Source: Bizionia sp. (GTDB lineage Bacteria > Bacteroidota > Bacteroidia > Flavobacteriales > Flavobacteriaceae). From it: a stretch of 60,229 nucleotides of DNA. The notes beneath the pieces were generated by a model. The model saw only the letters and a list, made by a program, of their open reading frames with translations. It was not told the DNA's origin and did no database searches. Below are positions 54,432 to 60,229 of this stretch, piece by piece. A program made the position numbers and the translations under genes. Position 1 is the first letter of the stretch, and every line of letters begins with the position of its first letter. The stretch spans positions 1 to 60,229 of the forward strand of contig JAHDHI010000023.1 of NCBI GenBank assembly GCA_020631395.1, given 5' to 3'.

Positions 54432-54635
54432 ATGGCACATCCTAAAAGAAAAATCTCTAAAACAAGAAGAGATAAGAGAAGAACTCACTACAAAGCAGTA
54501 GCGCCACAAATTGCAACTTGTCCAACAACTGGAGAAGCGCACCTTTACCATAGAGCACATTGGTTCGAAGGGAAATTATACTACAGAGGTCAAGTATTGA
54601 TTGACAACTCTGCAACTGAAGAAAACATAGCATAG
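54432..54635 (+). CDS. rpmF: 50S ribosomal protein L32
   Basis: The protein has 67 residues, starting [22 protein letters not shown], the normal L32 N-terminus. The middle has [16 protein letters not shown] with the cysteine-poor (Zn-free) C-terminus typical of Bacteroidota. It is followed by a strong terminator at 54658-54683, which separates it from fabH. Confidence 0.96.
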   Translation: MAHPKRKISKTRRDKRRTHYKAVAPQIATCPTTGEAHLYHRAHWFEGKLYYRGQVLIDNSATEENIA

Positions 54636-54657
54636 GTATTATGCATGCATACATATA

Positions 54658-54683
54658 AACGCTCACTTGTGAGCGTTTTTTTT
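54658..54683 (+). terminator. Intrinsic terminator after rpmF
   Basis: AACGCTCAC (54658-54666), two-base gap, GTGAGCGTT (54669-54677), then six T. The stem is perfect; the effective loop is the four bases CTTG. Confidence 0.85.
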
Positions 54684-54814
54684 GTTATAATTTTTTCTTT
54701 GCGTTAAAAACAACTTAATTTGCGTAATATTGATTGAAAATCATTAGTTTTAGCTAAATTTCGCCTTTTTTAGACGATTTTGAGCCTTTTTTCGGTCAAA
54801 TTAACTTAAAAAGT

Positions 54815-55810
54815 ATGAGTAAAATTTCAGCGGCGATTACAGCTGTAGGTGCTTATGTACCAGAATATGTATTGACAAATCAGATTCTTGAGACGATTGT
54901 TGATACGAATGATGAATGGATTACTACAAGAACCGGAATAAAGGAGCGAAGAATCCTTAAAGGTGAAGGTCTAGGAACTTCTTATATGGCTATCAAAGCT
55001 GGAAAAGATCTAATAAAGAAAAAAGGGGTAAATCCTGAAGAGATCGAATTAGTCATTGTTGCAACTGCAACCCCAGATATGAAAGCTGCTTCAACTGCAG
55101 CATATACAGCGAGCCAAATAGGAGCTGTCAATGCATTTTCCTTCGATTTGGAAGCTGCATGCTCAAGTTTCTTGTTTGGAATGTCTACAGCGGCCAGATA
55201 CATAGAATCAGGAAAATACAAAAAAGTACTTTTAATAGGTGCAGATAAAAACTCTTCAATGATCAATCCCAAAGACAGGGCTACCTGCATTATTTTTGGG
55301 GATGGTGCTGGAGCAGTCTTGTTTGAACCAAATGATGAACAATTAGGATTACAAGATGAATACTTGAGAAGTGATGGCATAGGAAGAGAGTTCTTGCAAG
55401 CGAAGGCAGGAGGTTCTTCATACCCTATTACTGCTGAAGCAATAGCAAACAACGAACAGTTTGTCTTTCAAGATGGAAAGACAGTGTTTAAAAATGCTGT
55501 CTCCAATATGGCAGATGTAGCCGTTAAAATTTTGGAAAGAAACAATTTGACCAAGGATGACATTGCTTGGTTAGTTGCACACCAAGCCAACAAACGTATT
55601 ATCGATGCTACCGCAAACCGTATAGAATTAGACCATGACAAAGTAATGATGAACATACAAAGGTATGGCAATACCACATCTGCAACATTGCCTTTGCTTT
55701 TAAGTGATTACGAGTCGAAATTAAAAAAAGGAGATAATTTAATATTTGCTGCTTTTGGAGGGGGGTTCACATGGGGTTCCATTTACTTGAAATGGGCCTA
55801 CAACTCTTAA
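54815..55810 (+). CDS. fabH: Beta-ketoacyl-ACP synthase III
   Basis: The protein has 331 residues of thiolase fold. The catalytic triad is Cys116 (LEAACSSFLFG), His256 (VAHQANKR) and Asn286 (RYGNTTSATLP). It condenses acetyl-CoA or a branched starter with malonyl-ACP to begin fatty acid synthesis. It stands in the order yceD-rpmF-fabH-accB-accC, and accB begins 35 bp later. A weak TAGTTTTA box lies at 54745-54752. Confidence 0.95.
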   Translation: MSKISAAITAVGAYVPEYVLTNQILETIVDTNDEWITTRTGIKERRILKGEGLGTSYMAIKAGKDLIKKKGVNPEEIELVIVATATPDMKAASTAAYTASQIGAVNAFSFDLEAACSSFLFGMSTAARYIESGKYKKVLLIGADKNSSMINPKDRATCIIFGDGAGAVLFEPNDEQLGLQDEYLRSDGIGREFLQAKAGGSSYPITAEAIANNEQFVFQDGKTVFKNAVSNMADVAVKILERNNLTKDDIAWLVAHQANKRIIDATANRIELDHDKVMMNIQRYGNTTSATLPLLLSDYESKLKKGDNLIFAAFGGGFTWGSIYLKWAYNS

Positions 55811-55845
55811 AAAACTAACAAACTAAAATTTAATACATTTTAATT

Positions 55846-56328
55846 ATGGATTTAAAAGACATTCAAAACTTAATCAAATTTGTTGCCAAATCTGGAGCAA
55901 GTGAGGTTAAATTAGAAACAGAAGACGTTAAAATCACCATAAAGACTGGTTCGGAAACAGAAACGACATACGTACAACAAATGCCAATGGCAGCTCAAAT
56001 GCCACAAATGGCCATGCCAGCACAACAACCTGTAGCTTCAACAACTGCTACAGAACCTGCAGCTGCTCCAGCAAAAGAAGATTCAAAATACATTACTGTC
56101 AAGTCTCCTATCATTGGGACATTCTACAGAAAACCATCACCAGACAAACCATTATTCGTTGAAGTTGGTCAAACCATTGCTGAAGGAGATGTCCTTTGTA
56201 TTATAGAAGCGATGAAATTGTTCAATGAAATAGAATCTGAAGTATCAGGTAAAGTCGTCAAGATATTGGTAGACGATGCCTCTCCTGTAGAGTTTGATCA
56301 GCCATTATTCTTAGTAGATCCATCATAA
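55846..56328 (+). CDS. accB: Biotin carboxyl carrier protein of acetyl-CoA carboxylase
   Basis: The protein has 160 residues. An N-terminal helical part (1-35), a Met-, Gln-, Ala- and Pro-rich linker (about 45-78) and a biotinyl domain, with biotin on Lys124 in [11 protein letters not shown]. It carries CO2 between biotin carboxylase and carboxyltransferase in fatty acid synthesis. accC follows after 91 bp. Confidence 0.95.
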   Translation: MDLKDIQNLIKFVAKSGASEVKLETEDVKITIKTGSETETTYVQQMPMAAQMPQMAMPAQQPVASTTATEPAAAPAKEDSKYITVKSPIIGTFYRKPSPDKPLFVEVGQTIAEGDVLCIIEAMKLFNEIESEVSGKVVKILVDDASPVEFDQPLFLVDPS

Positions 56329-56419
56329 CCATTTAAAAATTCCAACATACAAATCTCAAAATCCGATATCATTAGGAATATTTGGCACTTGGAATTTGAA
56401 ATTTTTAAAATAAGAAGTT

Positions 56420-57772
56420 ATGTTTAAAAAAATACTTATTGCAAATAGAGGTGAAATAGCATTGCGTGTTATTAGAACCTGCAAAGAAATGGGCATAAAG
56501 ACGGTAGCTGTATATTCTACAGTCGATGCCGAGAGTCTTCACGTAAAATTTGCCGATGAGGCTGTCTGCATAGGACCAGCTCCTAGTAGCGAATCTTATT
56601 TGAAGATGTCCAACATAATAGCTGCGGCAGAGATTACCAACGCAGATGCCATACATCCAGGATATGGTTTTTTATCGGAAAACGCCAAATTTTCGCAAAT
56701 TTGTGACGAACACGACATCAAATTCATTGGAGCTTCCGCCGAAATGATTGATAGAATGGGGGACAAAGCCAATGCAAAATCAACGATGATCGCTGCTGGC
56801 GTACCTTGCGTACCTGGAAGCGAAGGTATAATAGAGACCTTCGAAGATTGTAAGAAAATAGCAGAGGAAACCGGATACCCCGTAATGCTCAAAGCTTCGG
56901 CTGGAGGTGGAGGAAAGGGTATGCGTGCCGTATGGAAACCCGAAGACCTGCAAGATGCATGGGATTCTGCCAGATATGAATCCAAAGCTGCTTTTGGCAA
57001 TGACGACATGTACATGGAAAAGCTCATTGAAGAGCCTAGACACATCGAAATCCAAATCGTAGGAGATTCCAATGGAAAGGCATGTCACTTGTCGGAAAGA
57101 GATTGCTCGGTACAGAGAAGACACCAAAAGCTAACAGAAGAAGTACCTTCTCCATTCATGACCACTGCATTGCGTAAAAAAATGGGGGAAGCTGCTGTAA
57201 AGGCCGCAGAATACATTAAATACGAAGGTGCAGGAACCGTGGAGTTCTTGGTTGACAAACATAGGAACTTCTATTTCATGGAAATGAATACGCGTATACA
57301 GGTAGAACACCCTATTACGGAGCAAGTGATTGACTTCGATTTGATACGTGAACAAATATTGGTAGCAGCCGGTGTACCAATCTCCGGTAAGAACTACACA
57401 CCCAACCTACACTCCATAGAATGTAGAATAAACGCGGAAGATCCTTTTAACGACTTTAGACCTTCCCCAGGGAAAATAACCACGCTACACGCTCCAGGAG
57501 GACATGGTGTACGTTTGGATACCCACGTCTATGCTGGTTATTCCATACCACCCAACTATGACTCCATGATTGCCAAATTGATTACAACTGCGCAAACAAG
57601 AGAAGAGGCCATAAACAAGATGAAACGTGCTTTGGACGAATTTGTCATTGAAGGCATTAAAACGACGATACCTTTTCACAGACAATTGATGGATCACCCA
57701 GATTACTTGACAGGCAACTATACCACCAAGTTCATGGAGGATTTCGTCATCGAAAAATCAAAAGAAGATTAA
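56420..57772 (+). CDS. accC: Biotin carboxylase subunit of acetyl-CoA carboxylase
   Basis: The protein has 450 residues. It starts [19 protein letters not shown] and has [13 protein letters not shown], the ATP-grasp Gly loop [12 protein letters not shown], the catalytic part [13 protein letters not shown], and the C-terminal barrel [18 protein letters not shown]. It uses ATP and bicarbonate to carboxylate biotin on AccB. It ends the block, with a 40-nt palindrome immediately after the stop. Confidence 0.96.
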   Translation: MFKKILIANRGEIALRVIRTCKEMGIKTVAVYSTVDAESLHVKFADEAVCIGPAPSSESYLKMSNIIAAAEITNADAIHPGYGFLSENAKFSQICDEHDIKFIGASAEMIDRMGDKANAKSTMIAAGVPCVPGSEGIIETFEDCKKIAEETGYPVMLKASAGGGGKGMRAVWKPEDLQDAWDSARYESKAAFGNDDMYMEKLIEEPRHIEIQIVGDSNGKACHLSERDCSVQRRHQKLTEEVPSPFMTTALRKKMGEAAVKAAEYIKYEGAGTVEFLVDKHRNFYFMEMNTRIQVEHPITEQVIDFDLIREQILVAAGVPISGKNYTPNLHSIECRINAEDPFNDFRPSPGKITTLHAPGGHGVRLDTHVYAGYSIPPNYDSMIAKLITTAQTREEAINKMKRALDEFVIEGIKTTIPFHRQLMDHPDYLTGNYTTKFMEDFVIEKSKED

Positions 57773-57812
57773 GCAAGAAGCCCTTAAAATTTAAATTTTA
57801 AGGGCTTCTTGC
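57773..57812. terminator. 40-nt perfect palindrome after accC
   Basis: Two 20-nt arms, GCAAGAAGCCCTTAAAATTT (57773-57792) and its exact reverse complement (57793-57812), meet with no loop. The stop codon of accC is just before it. A strong hairpin without a following T run, but the AT-rich centre and position suggest it stops or protects the accC transcript. Confidence 0.65.
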
Positions 57813-57991
57813 TGGTAAAGAAGGCATCAAAAAAGAATGCTTGAAAGAATAACAGGCATTGGATTCAAAATGAGATATTTATGTTTTTCAAGGTGTGAGG
57901 CTTCCAGCACTTCGAGTGAATTGTGCTTTTTACGGCATCATTTTTGTAACAAAAAACCAAAACAAGACACAAATATAGATGTAAATGTAAA

Positions 57992-58013
57992 AAATACGTA
58001 GAGCTACGTATTT
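57992..58013. promoter_or_regulatory. Palindromic operator-like site
   Basis: AAATACGTAG and CTACGTATTT (10-nt perfect arms, 2-bp centre AG) overlap the -33 part of the promoter-like sequence at 58011. A dimeric repressor site is a plausible reading. A simple hairpin cannot be excluded. Confidence 0.35.
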
Positions 58014-58041
58014 CATAATGCAAACAATTGCTCTACATTTG
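58011..58041 (+). promoter_or_regulatory. Putative promoter upstream of small ORF and RHS gene
   Basis: TTTC (58011-58014), 19 bases and TACATTTG (58034-58041) fit the consensus with one change in the -33 box. The same bases also form the hairpin AAACAAT-TGCT / AGCG-ATTGTTT (58022-58053) followed by T residues, so a terminator is the rival reading. Confidence 0.35.
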
Positions 58042-58135
58042 CAGCGATTGTTTTTTGACATGACAAAATACAAATGCGAGCCTTTTACATTATAGTCACA
58101 AAGACAATAACCATCCTTAACCTCTTAAACAACAA

Positions 58136-58303
58136 ATGAAAAACAACAACATTGTTGAGTACGCTTCTCCCAAGTGTGCTTTTTACCTTCTCATTGTTTT
58201 TCCAATCCTTTTCAATACCCTCTCCGTCTGCTTCCCAAATGATGAAGCATGGAGAGATACATCTATAAATGTATCTTCATATGAGATGACACTTGCCTTT
58301 TGA
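58136..58303 (+). CDS. Possible 55-residue secreted peptide
   Basis: ATG 58136 to TGA 58303. MKNNNIVEYASPKC is followed by a hydrophobic stretch, FYLLIVFPILFNTLSVC, and a polar tail, like a signal peptide with a short mature part. It lies 90 bp before the RHS gene in the same direction. An ORF of this size can occur by chance in AT-rich DNA, so this is weak. Confidence 0.25.
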   Translation: MKNNNIVEYASPKCAFYLLIVFPILFNTLSVCFPNDEAWRDTSINVSSYEMTLAF

Positions 58304-58393
58304 GACAAAAAATCAAACAAGGTATGTTTGGAACAATCTTGTAAAACGTGACAACTAAAAAATAAAACAACAACTTAATTTCCCTATTGTTAA

Positions 58394-60181
58394 ATGAACA
58401 AACTAATCTTTTCTTTCTGCTTGATTTTTGCATCGCATCTATTTGCTCAAGAGTTTTCCCCAATGAAAGCACCCGATGTCATCGCATTTACAAATGCCAA
58501 CTATATGCCAATGGACGAATCTACTGGTAGAGCAGGTATTACAGTACCAATTTATACCATTGATTTAGATGGGATGGAAATTCCAATCTCAATATCCTAT
58601 GACACAGGAGGCGTCAAGGTAAACGCACCTGCTTCCAACGTAGGCCTTAACTGGACATTAAATGCAACAGGACTTATAAACAAAGAAATTCAAGGCTATG
58701 AGGACACCTATGTCGCAGGACAATTCAATGATAATGCAACCAATGGGTTTCAATATATTCAATACGGTTATTTAAGGCATCTATTAAATTTTTCAAATGA
58801 TCCAGGGCATCCCATATCTGAAGCTTTTAGAGACACAAAGCCTGATTTATATTACGTAATGGCTCCTGGCTTGAATACTAAGTTTATACATAAAAGCAAT
58901 GGTAACCCTTTTGAGTTGGAGAATACAGGAACTAAAATATCAAGTCCTTTTATGGATTCATATCAAATGGCAAATCCATTTTGGAGATTTGGATTAAAGC
59001 CAGGTTTTAATTTTAGATTGACTCCAACCAATGGCTTTGAATATTCTTTTGAGGATTATGGTTTTCATTATTCCTATGAAAACGATGGCATTTCAAATAC
59101 GCCATTGTTGGATGTAAATACTACCATAGAAGATTTAGAAGACACCTTTTATGCTGGGCAATATATACGCACAGCAGAGGCCCCGGATTTGTTTCCAACC
59201 ATACATTTGTCATCAATAAAAAACCCTATAACTAAAAGAAGTGTAAAATACATATATGAAGATAATCTCATTGTAGAAAACAATAGGCACATTAAAGGTT
59301 TTTTTAATGAAAATGGGGCTTACCACCCAAAACAAGCTATAGCCGACTTCACAGTTGAAAAAACGATTAAAAAAATTGTTTTCCCTGATGGTGTTGTTAA
59401 TTTTTATTACAATGACAATCGTTTAGATGTCAGGGCAGGGAAAGTTCTCAAAAAAATAGAGGTTCTAAATAATTATGGAGAGCTTATAAAAGCAGCTCTT
59501 TTTGAACAAGATTATTTTAATTCGGTAGAGAATTGTACGGAAAACCATTGCTATCGTTTACGTTTGAATGGAGTGACTTTTTTAGACAAAGACAATAACG
59601 TATTGCCAGGCTACGGTTTTGAATATAACGGAACCAAATTACCCAAACGTTTTTCTTTGGATCAAGATTTTACAGGATATTATAATGGGCCGTCTGGAGT
59701 TTCTTACAATCAACATTATCCAAAATCGTATTATAAATCCGGAGAAGGAACTAACTCTATAATTCCTTTTCCTTTTACAGGATACTCATTAATGTATGCT
59801 AGTTCCAATGTTAATAAAACACCCAATCTAACATATTCCAAAGCGGCATCTTTGGAAAAAATGACATATCCAACAGGAGGTTATGCAAAATTTCACTACG
59901 AGTTGCATTCTTTCAACTTTAAAAACACTACAGTGAATGCCGGTGGCTTAAGGTTGAAGAAACAATCCATGTTTGATATGGATAACATGCTCCAAAGAGA
60001 AATAAACTATGACTATAATTTTGAAAGCGGATTGAGCTCTGGGAGCATTACAAATATTCCAAATTACATCACAGCCCGTTACGCTCCTACCAACGGTACT
60101 AATAATAACTCTGGGGCTATAAGAACAAGCCAGCTCATTAGTACGAAATTAGAGTTGACTAATGGCTCATTTATTAATTAG
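58394..60181 (+). pseudogene. RHS/YD-repeat family protein, truncated at its C-terminus
   Basis: The frame gives 595 residues: a signal peptide (about 1-19, ending HLFAQ), GRAGITVPIYTIDLDGMEIPISISYDTGG, and other parts of the N-terminal half of large secreted RHS proteins of Bacteroidota. Intact members run on with YD repeats, an RHS core and a variable toxin tip. Here the frame ends TNGSFIN and the TAG stop (60179-60181) lies inside the 20-bp repeat at 60175-60194. No RHS sequence follows, so the gene is cut by the element at the right edge. Confidence 0.75.
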
Positions 60182-60194
60182 TCGCCCCTTAAAA
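60175..60194. repeat. Right copy of 20-bp terminal inverted repeat
   Basis: TAATTAGTCGCCCCTTAAAA is the exact reverse complement of bases 35-54. It begins where the RHS homology ends and supplies its stop codon. The outer 55 bases of the window should be the interior edge of the same element as on the left. Confidence 0.6.
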
Positions 60195-60229
60195 AAGGGT
60201 TTTATTGGATTAGTCATTTAGCTTAGCCT

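Larger units (their letters stand above)
57813..58393. other. 581-bp AT-rich gap upstream of RHS gene
   Basis: It contains a 22-nt palindrome (57992-58013), a promoter-like sequence (58011-58041), a second hairpin (58022-58053) and a 55-codon ORF (58136-58303). A smaller hairpin is at 58256-58275. No RNA gene is recognised. Confidence 0.5.

Noticed and set aside
1-60229. The whole window as a 60-kb composite transposon between inverted repeats
   Set aside because: It is filled with essential genes (ileS, gmk, accC, fabH, rpmF, pgi). Ends of two separate copies of one insertion element at contig borders explain the repeat better.
1-60229. CRISPR array, prophage, integrase-bordered island or replication origin
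   Set aside because: No regularly spaced direct repeats, no phage structural genes, no integrase, and no dnaA-box cluster was seen on either strand. tRNA-Ala has no visible attachment-site duplication beside it.

Overview
The window reads as one continuous chromosomal piece of a member of the Flavobacteriaceae (Bacteroidota). Supporting signs are low GC by eye, promoters of the Bacteroidota type (TTTG, about 19 bases, TAnnTTTG), absence of strong Shine-Dalgarno sites, a TonB-dependent receptor with a carboxypeptidase-like plug extension, a PID-CTERM-like small protein, a CCC-motif membrane protein, RHS proteins of the secreted Bacteroidota type, and a eukaryotic-type IleRS. I cannot name a genus.

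Layout. 1-5.1 kb: cyclic-phosphate receiver-like protein, secreted thioredoxin/TPR protein, a lipoprotein with an odd start, a membrane MutS-like ATPase and an M28 peptidase. 5.1-9.7 kb: cystathionine synthase/lyase and small metabolic genes. 9.8-12 kb: yicC-gmk-nadD. 12-17 kb: hydrolase, AlkB-like, DoxX, VanX-like dipeptidase, Ste24-like M48 protease, SpoU methyltransferase, plus an orphan short transcript and a decayed secreted gene. 17.7-25.2 kb: lipoprotein, gpsA, ileS, DksA-like, lspA. 25.2-29.7 kb (minus): PAS kinase and a tight operon of retropepsin-like protease, RimK ligase, aspartoacylase-like deacylase and MTHFS. 29.8-41.6 kb (plus): uvrC-patatin, then aromatic amino acid breakdown (hmgA, hppD, TDO) mixed with DUF3108, M23 and pgi. 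41.7-45.5 kb: TonB receptor and a four-repeat lipoprotein. 46-48.6 kb: a graveyard of RHS, immunity-like, transposase and sensor-kinase remnants beside tRNA-Ala. 48.8-57.8 kb: stress protein, MATE, pterin/riboflavin/pyridoxal genes, and the yceD-rpmF-fabH-accB-accC fatty-acid block. 57.8-60.2 kb: a long regulatory gap and an RHS gene that breaks off at the right edge.

Most genes are housekeeping. The accessory content is concentrated in two RHS-related places (46-47 kb and the right end). A perfect 20-bp sequence occurs inverted at the two window ends, and the right copy supplies the stop codon of the broken RHS gene. The window is therefore probably an assembled contig bounded by two copies of one insertion element. 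The best candidates for a less-described system are the RimK/retropepsin/aspartoacylase operon, the TonB receptor with its repeat lipoprotein, and the orphan promoter-terminator transcript near 13.2-13.3 kb.
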